Positions 8,596-16,768 of a DNA stretch of 64,000 nt are shown here, one piece after another. The stretch is from Corynebacterium haematomassiliense (GTDB lineage: Bacteria; Actinomycetota; Actinomycetes; Mycobacteriales; Mycobacteriaceae): NCBI RefSeq assembly GCF_013978595.1, contig NZ_JACDTZ010000001.1:372001-436000 (forward strand). Direction: 5' to 3'. Position 1 is the stretch's first letter. Each line of letters begins with the position of its first letter. Position numbers and translations under genes: made by a program. The notes below the pieces were generated by a model. It saw nothing but the letters and a program-made list of their open reading frames with translations. It had not been told where the DNA came from and ran no database searches.

Positions 8596-9644
8596 TGAGT
8601 GACATTGCGATTGACGGCCTCAGCGTCGTATTCCCAGACGGTGCCGTTGGGTTGGACGACATCAACCTACGCGTTGGTAGCGGCGAGTTCGTAGCGCTAG
8701 TCGGCCCGTCCGGCTCGGGCAAAACCACGCTGCTGCGCACTCTCGCCGGGTTTGTGCAGCCCTCCACAGGCACGGTCTCCCTCGACGGCACAAACGTGAC
8801 TCGCACACCGCCAGAAAAGCGGCGGATGGGCATGGTGTTTCAGCAGCACGCAGTCTGGCCGCACATGAGTGTTGCGGATAATGTCGCCTACCCGCTCAAA
8901 CGCGCAGGTACGAGCAAGAAGCAACAACAACAGCTCGTCGAATCGACGTTGCGCACCGTTGGGTTGGAGAGCTACGGAGACCGGAAACCTTCAACGTTGT
9001 CTGGCGGTCAGCGGCAGCGAGTCGCACTCGCGCGCGCGATTGTGGCCAAGCCTCAAGTGCTGCTTCTCGACGAAGCTTTGTCGGCTCTCGACGAACCACT
9101 GCGAGACAGTCTTCGCCGAGAGCTTGTTGCACTGACTAAGCGGTCTTCCCTAACTACAGTGCACGTGACCCACGACCGCAAGGAAGCGATTGCCATCGCC
9201 GATCGCATCGCATTGCTGCGAGACGGAAAGCTCGAGCAGTTTGCCTCGCCGAGGGATATCGTCGCTCAACCAGCTTCGCCGTGGGTGGCCTCCTTTATCG
9301 CTGACGCGACGCTGTTAGAGGGACAAATTGTCGACGGCCGCGTGGTCGTCACAGCGCCTGCCATGGAATGGCCGGCTGCGCATGTGGAGATGGTTGGCGC
9401 ATCAGGCCATAGAGGTGCTGTCACCGTTGCGGTGTTGCCTGAGGCGGTAGAAGTGGCAGCGCCAGGGGAGCGGGACGTACTAAACGGCCGGGTCACCTCC
9501 TCGCTTTTTGAGGTGTCCGGCTACTCGCTCACCATCGATGTGGACGGTGTGGAGTTTCGCGCACGCACTTCGGCCCGCACCACCCCAGAAGTTGGCGAAA
9601 CGGTCGGCGTCAACGTCCACGCCCCGTTGGTCTACACCACATAA
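8595..9644 (+). CDS. Iron-type ABC transporter ATPase (FbpC-like)
   Basis: A 349-aa cytoplasmic ATPase energising the importer. Walker A GPSGSGKTT (near residue 37), signature LSGGQRQRVALARAI (near 134) and Walker B VLLLDEALSALDE are intact, and the H-loop reads VTHDRKEA. The C-terminal 110 residues form an OB-like regulatory domain (TOBE) as in FbpC/PotA proteins. Its start overlaps the permease stop (TGATG), indicating translational coupling. It is the last gene before tRNA-Glu copy 2; no clear terminator separates them. Confidence 0.92.
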   Translation: MSDIAIDGLSVVFPDGAVGLDDINLRVGSGEFVALVGPSGSGKTTLLRTLAGFVQPSTGTVSLDGTNVTRTPPEKRRMGMVFQQHAVWPHMSVADNVAYPLKRAGTSKKQQQQLVESTLRTVGLESYGDRKPSTLSGGQRQRVALARAIVAKPQVLLLDEALSALDEPLRDSLRRELVALTKRSSLTTVHVTHDRKEAIAIADRIALLRDGKLEQFASPRDIVAQPASPWVASFIADATLLEGQIVDGRVVVTAPAMEWPAAHVEMVGASGHRGAVTVAVLPEAVEVAAPGERDVLNGRVTSSLFEVSGYSLTIDVDGVEFRARTSARTTPEVGETVGVNVHAPLVYTT

Positions 9645-9665
9645 AAACGACCCTAACCTGCCGAT

Positions 9666-9695
9666 TTGTTGGTGGACAATAGCGTCCTTTATTGT
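9666..9695 (+). promoter_or_regulatory. Candidate promoter for tRNA-Glu copy 2
   Basis: TTGTTG (9666-9671) and TATTGT (9690-9695) with an 18-bp spacer, 25 bp before the tRNA. It would let the second copy be expressed independently. Assigned by eye. Confidence 0.35.
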
Positions 9696-9720
9696 TAACA
9701 AGTCGCAAACAAGCGAGCGC

Positions 9721-9793
9721 GCCCCGTTCGTCTAGCGGCCTAGGACGTCGCCCTCTCACGGCGGTAACACGGGTTCAAATCCCGTACGGGGTA
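9721..9793 (+). tRNA. tRNA-Glu (CTC), copy 2
   Basis: Identical over 73 nt to the copy at 4347-4419, including anticodon CTC, and followed by the same three bases. Sequences beyond the 76-bp repeat differ. A separate terminator follows. Confidence 0.95.
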
Positions 9794-9801
9794 CAAAGTA
9801 C

Positions 9802-9834
9802 AACTCCCGATCCGGACTCCGGGTCGGGAGTTTT
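9802..9834 (+). terminator. Terminator after tRNA-Glu copy 2
   Basis: AACTCCCGA (9802-9810) pairs with TCGGGAGTT (9824-9832), ending in TTTT. Confidence 0.85.
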
Positions 9835-9855
9835 CGCATTGGTAGCCTTGGCCGG

Positions 9856-10677
9856 GTGACTACCCTGGAATACTTTGAAATCGACGTCTTCGCCACCGGC
9901 GCGTTCACCGGCAACCCACTCGCCGTTGTTTGCGGCGCCGACAACCTCAGCGACGAGCAGATGCAGCAGATTGCGTCCTGGACCAACTTCTCGGAAACCA
10001 CGTTTCTGCTCGAGCCGACCAGCGAAGAGGCGGACTACCGCGTGCGCATCTTCACGCCGGTGGAGGAATACGCCTTCGCCGGGCACCCCACCCTCGGCAC
10101 GGCGCGTGCGTGGCTGGAGCTCGGCAACACGCCGCGCAACCAGGGCTGCGTGGTTCAGGAGTGCGGGGTTGGCAACGTCGAAGTGCGTATCCAGGGCGAC
10201 TCGCTCGCGTTCGCCACCCCGCCACTCAAGCGCGACGGCCAGCTCTCGCCGGAGGAAAAGGATGAGGTGTGCGAGACCTTTGGCGTCGAGAAGCAATTGC
10301 TTGTCAGCGCCGCCTTCGGTGACAACGGCCCCGGCTGGAAGCTGGCGCTCCTGGATGGCCTGGATGCGTTGTGGGCGCTTAAGAAGCCGGCGGGCAGCGG
10401 CCTGAAGGTGGCGTTTGCAGCGCTGACAGGTGGGTCCGATCCGGCCTATGAGCTGCGCGCATTCACACCGACGTTCGAGGACCCGGTGACCGGCAGCGCG
10501 AACGGCGCGATGGCGCAGTGGCTGCGAGGGAGGGGAGATGTACCTGCGCAGTACACGGTCTCGCAGGGCACGGCGCTCGGGCGCGACGGACGGGTGGAGA
10601 TCACCGACGACGGGGAGAACATCTGGGTCGGTGGTCGCGCGCGGGTGCGGGTGCGGGGGACGCTGGACATGGGATAG
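9856..10677 (+). CDS. PhzF-family isomerase-like protein
   Basis: A 273-aa cytoplasmic protein with the two-lobed diaminopimelate-epimerase-like fold of the PhzF family. Visible motifs are the N-terminal VFATGAFTGNPLAVV, the NFSETTFL segment carrying the conserved catalytic Glu, AGHPTLGTA, and a C-terminal DPVTGSANGAMAQWL. It ends in IWVGGRARVRVRGTLD, a hallmark strand pair of this family. The start is GTG; no good upstream alternative is seen. Most PhzF paralogues have no known substrate, so none is claimed. A leftover of a second PhzF C-terminus occurs at 16682-16759. Confidence 0.88.
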   Translation: MTTLEYFEIDVFATGAFTGNPLAVVCGADNLSDEQMQQIASWTNFSETTFLLEPTSEEADYRVRIFTPVEEYAFAGHPTLGTARAWLELGNTPRNQGCVVQECGVGNVEVRIQGDSLAFATPPLKRDGQLSPEEKDEVCETFGVEKQLLVSAAFGDNGPGWKLALLDGLDALWALKKPAGSGLKVAFAALTGGSDPAYELRAFTPTFEDPVTGSANGAMAQWLRGRGDVPAQYTVSQGTALGRDGRVEITDDGENIWVGGRARVRVRGTLDMG

Positions 10678-10756
10678 AATAGGTGTGCGAATAGCGGGAT
10701 GGTGATGTCGGCGGCGCTCGTATCGTGTGAAGCGTTCCCGACAGAAAGGGGCTGGC

Positions 10757-11332
10757 ATGACCAATGCTCCCGTCGCGTCCCCGCGACTTATCCAAGCAAT
10801 CAACACCGCAGCGTGGGCGCACCGCGACCACGTCCGTAAAGGCACCGACATCCCGTACGTTTCCCACGTATTCGGCGTGATGCACCTCGTCTCCCAGGTC
10901 ACCGATGATGAAGATGTGCTCGTCGCGGCGCTATTCCACGACATTTTGGAGGACGTGCCCGAGGAATACAGCCCCGAGCGTATGGCCGAGGAGTTCGGCG
11001 ACCGGGTGGTGGAGCTGGTGCGCGGGGTGACCAAGGACAGCACGCTTTCCAGCTGGCAGGACCGCTCGGACGCCTACCTGGCGCATCTGCGGGAGGCGGA
11101 CGACGGCAGCGTGCTCATCTCCGCGGCCGACAAGCTGCACAACCTGTTGTCCATCCACGCGGACCTGGACCAGTTGGGCGATGAGCTGTGGGGCCGCTTC
11201 AACTCCGGCAAGGAGCGCCAGCTGTGGTGGTACCGCTCCGTGGCGGACCTGGTGCAGGAACGGCTACCGGGAAATCCGCTGGGTGAGGAGCTGGCCCGCC
11301 AGGTTGAGCGGCTGGAGGCACGCGGCGCATAA
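10757..11332 (+). CDS. HD-domain protein, probable small alarmone hydrolase
   Basis: A 191-residue single-domain protein. It resembles the (p)ppGpp hydrolase part of RelA/SpoT without synthetase or regulatory domains. Metal-binding motifs are HRDHVRKGTDIPYVSH (first His, near residue 22), LFHDILEDV (HD pair near 57) and SAADKLHNL (second Asp near 115). The ATG at 10757 is chosen because GAAAGGGG lies 6 nt upstream; an upstream in-frame start lacks an RBS. Related stand-alone enzymes hydrolyse ppGpp or NADPH. Role here is inferred from motifs only. Confidence 0.8.
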   Translation: MTNAPVASPRLIQAINTAAWAHRDHVRKGTDIPYVSHVFGVMHLVSQVTDDEDVLVAALFHDILEDVPEEYSPERMAEEFGDRVVELVRGVTKDSTLSSWQDRSDAYLAHLREADDGSVLISAADKLHNLLSIHADLDQLGDELWGRFNSGKERQLWWYRSVADLVQERLPGNPLGEELARQVERLEARGA

Positions 11333-11342
11333 GCTGGAGCGC

Positions 11343-12785
11343 ATGCAAAATTCGGTGATGAAGGTAGCGATTATCGGCGCCGGCCCGCGCGGCCTGTGGG
11401 CGTCAGAAGAGCTCATGGAACAAGCACGGGAGCGCGGCGCGGCTATCGACGTGACGGTGTTCGACGCCAAACCGTTGGAGGAGTCCTCCGCACCCGGGGC
11501 GTTTCGAGCTTCGGTGCCGGAAGAGTTCATCCTCAACGCACCCAAGTCCATCGTGGAGACGAAACTCGGGCCGCTCGACCCGGACGATGAGCTTCCGGAC
11601 GATTTTCCCAGCCGCCGGCACGTCGGCGAGCACCTGGATAAGTCGTGGCGCGCGCTCGAGGAGAACCTGCCGGAGCGCTGCAGCCTCACCCACCGGGTGG
11701 AAAACATTGAGATGGTCGAGCCCACCGACAGCGGGGTGGACGTGCTCGGCGAGCACTTCGACGAGGTGCTCATGGTCACCGGGCATGCGCATGACTGGCC
11801 CGGCTCGCTCGCGCACGCGGACCTCGGCGACCTCAAGGTGGTCGCCCCCGCCTATCCGGCGTCGAACCTGGACGCAGTGAGCCCGGACGATGTGGCGTTG
11901 GTCCGCGGCGCCGCGTTGACCTTCATTGACGTGGTGAAGTACGCGGACGCGAAAGTGTTCTACCCCGTGACCCGGTCGGGGCGGTTCATGGAGGTCAAGG
12001 CGTACTTCGAAGGCAAGGCGAAGGAGGCGGCGCAGCCGCACATCGAGGAGGCCTCGCAGAAGATCCTCGACTGCGAAGGCCTCGAGGAGTTGGAAGACAT
12101 CCTTGCGGACTGCGCCACGGAGATCCTCCGCATCGCCGGCGGCGACGGCGGGGAAGACGACATCCGGAAGGTGTTGCGCGGCGAGGACTTCACCGGCGAT
12201 CCGGTAGCGGAGCTCCGCGCTTCCGTTGCGGCGGCGCGCGGGGAGCGCCCCTGGACGCCGGCGCTCGCCGTGGCGCTTGCATTCCGCGACACCTACGACG
12301 CGGTGATCGACCGCGCCTCCTACGGCGGCCGCCACACCTTGGGTGGGAAGGACTTCGACGCTTTCGTGTCCACGCTGGAGCGCGTCGGCTTCGGCCCTCC
12401 GGTGGAGTCCGCGCAGACCATGCTCGAGCTTATCGACGAAGGCCGGATCCGCATCGAGCTCATCGCCCGCGGCGAGGAGGACCTCCGCGACTTGGCCGAG
12501 GAGGTCAGCGCGACCGTCGTCATCGACGCGGTGCAGGCGCCGCCCGGGATTGTCGAAGGCACGCTGGTGGGCAACTTGGTGGACGCCGGAATCGGCCTGC
12601 GCTACGCCGACACGAATGCGCTGCACGTGAAGCCGGACGCCACGCTCGTGGGGCAGGAGCACCTCGCCGCGGCCGGCCGCATGAACGAAGGGCTGGTGCT
12701 CGGCCACGACACGCTGAAGCGCACCAAGCAGCACGGCATCGAACGCTGGGCTGACCGCGTGACCGCAGCTGCGGCAGAGCGCTAG
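11343..12785 (+). CDS. FAD/NAD(P)-binding protein
   Basis: A 480-aa protein with an N-terminal dinucleotide-binding motif KVAIIGAGPRGLWASEEL and an early APGAFRASVPEEFILN segment, typical of the FAD-NAD(P)-binding family (pfam NAD_binding_9). A second nucleotide-binding-like stretch, VLMVTGHAHDWPGS, lies near residue 145. The C-terminus ends in GLRYADTNALHVKPDA and GRMNEGLVLGHDTLKR. Two candidate ATG starts (11343 and 11358) are in frame; the first is given. It follows the HD gene by 10 bp and may be co-transcribed. Reaction unknown. Confidence 0.75.
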   Translation: MQNSVMKVAIIGAGPRGLWASEELMEQARERGAAIDVTVFDAKPLEESSAPGAFRASVPEEFILNAPKSIVETKLGPLDPDDELPDDFPSRRHVGEHLDKSWRALEENLPERCSLTHRVENIEMVEPTDSGVDVLGEHFDEVLMVTGHAHDWPGSLAHADLGDLKVVAPAYPASNLDAVSPDDVALVRGAALTFIDVVKYADAKVFYPVTRSGRFMEVKAYFEGKAKEAAQPHIEEASQKILDCEGLEELEDILADCATEILRIAGGDGGEDDIRKVLRGEDFTGDPVAELRASVAAARGERPWTPALAVALAFRDTYDAVIDRASYGGRHTLGGKDFDAFVSTLERVGFGPPVESAQTMLELIDEGRIRIELIARGEEDLRDLAEEVSATVVIDAVQAPPGIVEGTLVGNLVDAGIGLRYADTNALHVKPDATLVGQEHLAAAGRMNEGLVLGHDTLKRTKQHGIERWADRVTAAAAER

Positions 12786-12806
12786 AAACGGCTGCTTAAA
12801 ACACAG

Positions 12807-12845
12807 AACCCGCCACTGCGACCTGGGGGATCGCGGTGGCGGGTT
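12807..12845. terminator. Bidirectional terminator between convergent genes
   Basis: AACCCGCCAC (12807-12816) pairs with GTGGCGGGTT (12836-12845). It lies between the stops of the FAD protein (plus) and the metallophosphoesterase (minus), with T-rich flanks on both sides. Confidence 0.75.
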
Positions 12846-12857
12846 GTGCGTTTGGCG

Positions 12858-14849
12858 CTAGATGTTGAACTGCTTGCGGATGTCCTGAATCCACTGCGGG
12901 TGGACGTACGACAGTGCCGCGAAGATCGCGCCCAGCACCGCGATCAGGATTGCCAGGACCGTGAGGATGATGCCGCCGGTGCTGCTGCCGGACACGCTGC
13001 CCGCGGCGTCCTTGCCTGCGTCCTGATCCTCAGCCGGCTCCTGCGGCTCGGCGTTCTTGGTGATGGTCTCCTTGATCGTGGTCGGCACCGTCTTGGTCTT
13101 TTCCACGATCTTGGTTTCCGGCGAGGTCTGCGTGGACGTCTCGGTCACCGTGGCGGTGGCGACGGAAGTCTTGGTGGTGACCTCCGGCTCAGCGCCCTTG
13201 GTGATGGTGGTCGGCACCTCAACCGTCTCGGTCTTCGTCACGGTTTCCTTCACCGTGGTCGGCACCGCCTTGGTCTTCTCCACGACCTTGGTTTCCGGCG
13301 AAGTCTGCGTGGACGTCTCCGTCACGGTCGCGGTGCCAACAGAGGTATTCGTGGTGGTGACCAGCTTCTCGGAGGTCTGCGTCGTCGTGATTGTCTCCGG
13401 AGCAGGCTTCTGCTCGGTGATTGCCTGTTCAGAGGTCGGCTTCTGCTCGGTCGTCGGCTTCTGCTCGGTGGTCGGTTTCTGCTCGGTCGTCGGCTTCTCC
13501 GCGTCCTTCTTCTGCAGCGTGACCTGGTCCACCACGTACGGGGTGTTGATGTTGTAGGTGGTGAGCTTCAGCTCGGTCGGGGAGACGCTGATGTTGGTGT
13601 AGTCCGGGTTGTAGTCCTGACGCCAGCGGGCGGTGGAGTCGTGCGCCAGGTCGCGGGCACGCTCTTCGCGAATGTTGGGGTGCGTGTCGCCGAACTTGTC
13701 ATGGAAGTCGTAGTACTTGCCGCCGGTTGCGGTGGTGGAGGTGAGGTAGAGCACCTCGCCATCCTCCGGGATGAGCACGTCGCCGGACTTGGCCGCGCCT
13801 TCGGGGATGACCGGGTCGAAGCCGTTCATCAGGTGGGAGCGGGTGTAGATGTGGTCGTGGCCGCTTAAGACCAGATCCACGCCAGCCTCGGACAGCTTCG
13901 GGGTGAGCTGCTCGCGCAGGCGCACCACATCCGAGTCGGTGTAGTGGGTGCCCTGAGAGAACGGTGCCTGGTGGATGCCAACGATGACCCAGTCCGCGTC
14001 CGCGCCGTTGGTGGCGATGGCGTCGTTAACAAACTGCGCGTGCGTCTCAATATCGGCCGCGTCCGAGCGGTTGCCGTCGAGGCCGATGAACAACACGTTG
14101 TTGTAGTTGAAGAAGTAGTTCGCGGTTGTGCCAACCTCGTTGGGCAGGAAGTAGGTGTCCTGGAAGTGGCGGTCCGGCGCGTAGGTCTCGTGGTTGCCCT
14201 TCAGCACAGCGAGGCGGTAGTTCTGCAGTTTCTCGGGCGCGGTAAACGCCTCGAGCTGCGCCACCGGTGCACCCCATCCCTCGGCTTGGTCGCCGAGGAG
14301 CATGAGGAATGCGGAATCCGGGTGCTCGCCGGTGGCGACGTCGACGGCCTTGTTCCATGCTGCGGACTGCTCGGCGATCTTGGCGCCCACGCCGATCTGC
14401 GCGTCGGCCATGGCCAGGAAGTTCCAGGTGTCGGAATCGGTGCCGGTGGTGAAGGTGCGCTGCTCGCTCCAGCCGCGGTCGTCGTTGCCGACGCGGTAGA
14501 CGTACTCGGTGTCCGGCTCCAGGCCCGTCATCGTGGCCTCGTGCGGGTAGAAGATCGCGGCGTTATAAGGGCCGCGCGGGGATTCGACGCTGGTGACGTC
14601 GCCCGGGTTGTCCGCCGGCCAGTACTCCAGGTACTGCAGCTCGTTGGTCTTGGACTGCCACGCCAGGTTGGCCTCGGTGGCGTCCGAACCGATGCCGAGC
14701 ACGATGCGGCTGATCTTAGAGTTGACGGCCTCTTCCTGAGCGGAGGCGTCAACGGCGACGGTAAACGGTGCAAACAAAGAAACAACCACCGCGGCGGCAA
14801 CAGCGCTGCGGCGGTGGGAACGGTGGGGCTGGGATCGCAGAACAGTCAT
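12858..14849 (-). CDS. Surface-anchored metallophosphoesterase, purple acid phosphatase-like
   Basis: A 663-aa exported phosphatase. It has an N-terminal signal peptide (VAAAVVVSLFAPFTVAVDASA), then a fibronectin-like purple-acid-phosphatase N domain (SKISRIVLGIGSDATEANLAW to about residue 140). The metal-binding motifs follow: MADAQIGV, LLGDQAEGW, LKGNHETY, VIVGIHQAP and LVLSGHDHIY. The C-terminal 200 residues are low complexity: KPTTEQ repeats, then two copies of a TKTSVATATVTETSTQTSPETK-type block. A final hydrophobic helix (IILTVLAILIAVLGAIFAALSYV) with a basic tail anchors it. Divergent from phoD with a shared upstream region, consistent with phosphate-starvation control. Confidence 0.85.
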   Translation of the reverse strand: MTVLRSQPHRSHRRSAVAAAVVVSLFAPFTVAVDASAQEEAVNSKISRIVLGIGSDATEANLAWQSKTNELQYLEYWPADNPGDVTSVESPRGPYNAAIFYPHEATMTGLEPDTEYVYRVGNDDRGWSEQRTFTTGTDSDTWNFLAMADAQIGVGAKIAEQSAAWNKAVDVATGEHPDSAFLMLLGDQAEGWGAPVAQLEAFTAPEKLQNYRLAVLKGNHETYAPDRHFQDTYFLPNEVGTTANYFFNYNNVLFIGLDGNRSDAADIETHAQFVNDAIATNGADADWVIVGIHQAPFSQGTHYTDSDVVRLREQLTPKLSEAGVDLVLSGHDHIYTRSHLMNGFDPVIPEGAAKSGDVLIPEDGEVLYLTSTTATGGKYYDFHDKFGDTHPNIREERARDLAHDSTARWRQDYNPDYTNISVSPTELKLTTYNINTPYVVDQVTLQKKDAEKPTTEQKPTTEQKPTTEQKPTSEQAITEQKPAPETITTTQTSEKLVTTTNTSVGTATVTETSTQTSPETKVVEKTKAVPTTVKETVTKTETVEVPTTITKGAEPEVTTKTSVATATVTETSTQTSPETKIVEKTKTVPTTIKETITKNAEPQEPAEDQDAGKDAAGSVSGSSTGGIILTVLAILIAVLGAIFAALSYVHPQWIQDIRKQFNI

Positions 14850-14907
14850 GTGCCCCTACATAAGTCACGCGGTTTTAACAGCCGGTTACAAGAATCTCGT
14901 CACCTCG

Positions 14908-14926
14908 GTGAATTTGAAGTGAACAT
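14908..14926 (+). promoter_or_regulatory. PHO-box-like tandem repeat between two divergent phosphatase genes
   Basis: GTGAATTT (14908-14915) and GTGAACAT (14919-14926) form an 8-bp direct repeat with a 3-bp spacer. This matches the loose tandem layout reported for PhoR sites in C. glutamicum. It lies between the two secreted-phosphatase genes. Binding is inferred. Confidence 0.4.
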
Positions 14927-14985
14927 TAGGCAACTCCGCGCAGTTGTAATGGCGCGGCACTGATAGCTCGTTGAAAGTAAGCTGC

Positions 14986-16680
14986 ATGAGCTCAAAGTTC
15001 CGTGTGAATCGTCGTGTGTTCCTGCAAACTGTCGCAGCGACCGCTGCCGCAACCGCTATCGGCACCGGCGGCGCTTACGCCGCGCGGCGCGGCACGGTGT
15101 CCACCCCGGAAGAACCGGCCCCGGCAAGCGAGTGGGACCTGCCGTTCCTCCACGGCGTCGCATCCGGCGACCCGCTGCCGGACCGCGTGGTGCTGTGGAC
15201 CCGCGTGACCCCGTCGCGTGAGGCGCTGCCGGGCTCCGGCCTGGGTGAGGGCGTGGAGCTGGAGTGGCAGATCGACACCTCGGAGGACTTTGGTAACCCG
15301 CAGACGGGCACCGTGACCACCTCGGCGGACTCGGACCACACTGTCCACGTCGACCCGGACGGCCTGGAACCGGCGACGGAGTACTTCTACCGTTTCATCG
15401 TAAAAAGCGGAGAGTTCGAGGGCGCGACCTCCCCGGTCGGCCGAGCGCTTACGGCGCCGGAGGCTGACGCGAGCGTGGACAACCTCAACCTGGCCATCGC
15501 CTCTTGCGCGAACTGGGAGTCCGGCTTTTTCGCCGCGTACGGCGACATGGCGCAGCGCGCCCGCGCAGGCGAGATCGACCACGTGGTCTTCCTCGGCGAT
15601 TACATCTACGAGTACCCGACCGGCGAGTACGCAGGTAAGAGCGGTGTCGCGCGAATGCACCACCCGGAGTGGGAGATCACCACGCTGGAGGATTACCGCC
15701 AGCGCCACGGCCGCTACCGCACGGACCTCAACCTGCAGGCCGCGCACGCGGCGTGCCCGTGGATTGTCGTCTGGGACGACCACGAAACGGCAAACAACAG
15801 CTGGCTCAACGGTGCGGAGAACCACACCGACGGCCGCGTGGAGGGCGAGTGGCCGGAACGCTTGAGCGCTGCGAAGCAGGCCTACTTTGAGTGGCTGCCG
15901 GTGCGCGCGCAGTCCGCGGGTGAGGAGCAGCTGCTCTACCGCAGCTTCAAGTTCGGCGACCTGGCGCAGCTGACCATGATGGATCTTCGCACCTACCGCG
16001 ACGCGGAGACCTCCGGCGCGAACTTCGCCAACGACGACCGCACGATGCTGGGCAAGGCTCAGTTCGATTGGGTGGCACAGCAGCTGCAGGAGTCCACGGC
16101 CCGCTGGGATGTGCTGGGCAACTCGGTGATGGTCTCGCCGATGCGATTTGTCACCATCCCGGACGACGAGAAGGCCAACATCGCTGCAGGTTATATGAAG
16201 GAGCGCGCAACGGGCATCGCGGTGAACTCGGATCAGTGGGACGGCTACGCCGCGGAGCGCGACCGCCTGCTCACCATGTTGGATGAGCAGGAGTCGAACG
16301 CACTGTTCCTCACCGGCGATATTCACTCGGAGTGGGCGAACTCGATCGCCTCGCCGTCCGGCTTCGGCGAGATCGGCTGCGAGATGGTCACCACTTCCAT
16401 CTCTGCGCCGAATGTGGACGAGATCCTGACCACCGCGTTCGGCACTTACCACAAGGAAGACAACTCCACCTCGCTGCTGGTGGAGAAGGTTATCCGGGAC
16501 TACAACCCGTGGGTCAACCACATCGACTTTGACGCGCACGGCTACGGCATCGCCAGCATCCACTACGACTACGTGGACATGCTGTACTACCGCGTCTCGG
16601 ACGTGGAGGACCCGGACGCCGCGGTCAGCCTCGGCACGAAGCGCCAGTGGCGCATCGGCGAGGGGTTCGTCGAAGCATAA
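14986..16680 (+). CDS. phoD: Tat-exported alkaline phosphatase, PhoD family
   Basis: Releases phosphate from phosphoesters outside the membrane, usually with Ca/Fe cofactors. The N-terminus has a twin-arginine signal (NRRVFLQTVAATAAATA). A PhoD N-terminal domain follows (FLHGVASGDPLPDRVVLWTRVTP). Core motifs are ASCANWESGFFAAY, FLGDYIYEYP, WDDHETANNSW and LFLTGDIHSEWANS. The ATG at 14986 (564 aa) is preferred over an in-frame TTG five codons earlier because it places the twin arginines at residues 8-9, as in other Tat signals. Divergent from the metallophosphoesterase gene. Immediately downstream is a PhzF fragment unrelated to this protein. Confidence 0.93.
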   Translation: MSSKFRVNRRVFLQTVAATAAATAIGTGGAYAARRGTVSTPEEPAPASEWDLPFLHGVASGDPLPDRVVLWTRVTPSREALPGSGLGEGVELEWQIDTSEDFGNPQTGTVTTSADSDHTVHVDPDGLEPATEYFYRFIVKSGEFEGATSPVGRALTAPEADASVDNLNLAIASCANWESGFFAAYGDMAQRARAGEIDHVVFLGDYIYEYPTGEYAGKSGVARMHHPEWEITTLEDYRQRHGRYRTDLNLQAAHAACPWIVVWDDHETANNSWLNGAENHTDGRVEGEWPERLSAAKQAYFEWLPVRAQSAGEEQLLYRSFKFGDLAQLTMMDLRTYRDAETSGANFANDDRTMLGKAQFDWVAQQLQESTARWDVLGNSVMVSPMRFVTIPDDEKANIAAGYMKERATGIAVNSDQWDGYAAERDRLLTMLDEQESNALFLTGDIHSEWANSIASPSGFGEIGCEMVTTSISAPNVDEILTTAFGTYHKEDNSTSLLVEKVIRDYNPWVNHIDFDAHGYGIASIHYDYVDMLYYRVSDVEDPDAAVSLGTKRQWRIGEGFVEA

Positions 16681-16681
16681 G

Positions 16682-16759
16682 CTGCTTATCGACGACGGTC
16701 GCGAAATCTGGGTGGGCGGGCTGGTCACCGCGCGCGTGCGTGGCACCATCGAGCTGTAG
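16682..16759 (+). pseudogene. C-terminal remnant of a PhzF-family gene
   Basis: The 25 codons ending at the TAG 16757-16759 read LLIDDGREIWVGGLVTARV then RGTIEL. This matches the last residues of the intact PhzF protein at 9856-10677 (DDGENIWVGGRARVRVRGTLD). No start or upstream domain exists, because the segment begins right at the phoD stop. It is a truncated relic, left either by a deletion that placed phoD next to it or by a partial duplication. Confidence 0.75.
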
Positions 16760-16768
16760 GCGGGCGGC

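Noticed and set aside
12846-13868. Plus-strand frame with Gly/Arg/Leu-rich repeats
   Set aside because: Antisense of the low-complexity C-terminus of the metallophosphoesterase.
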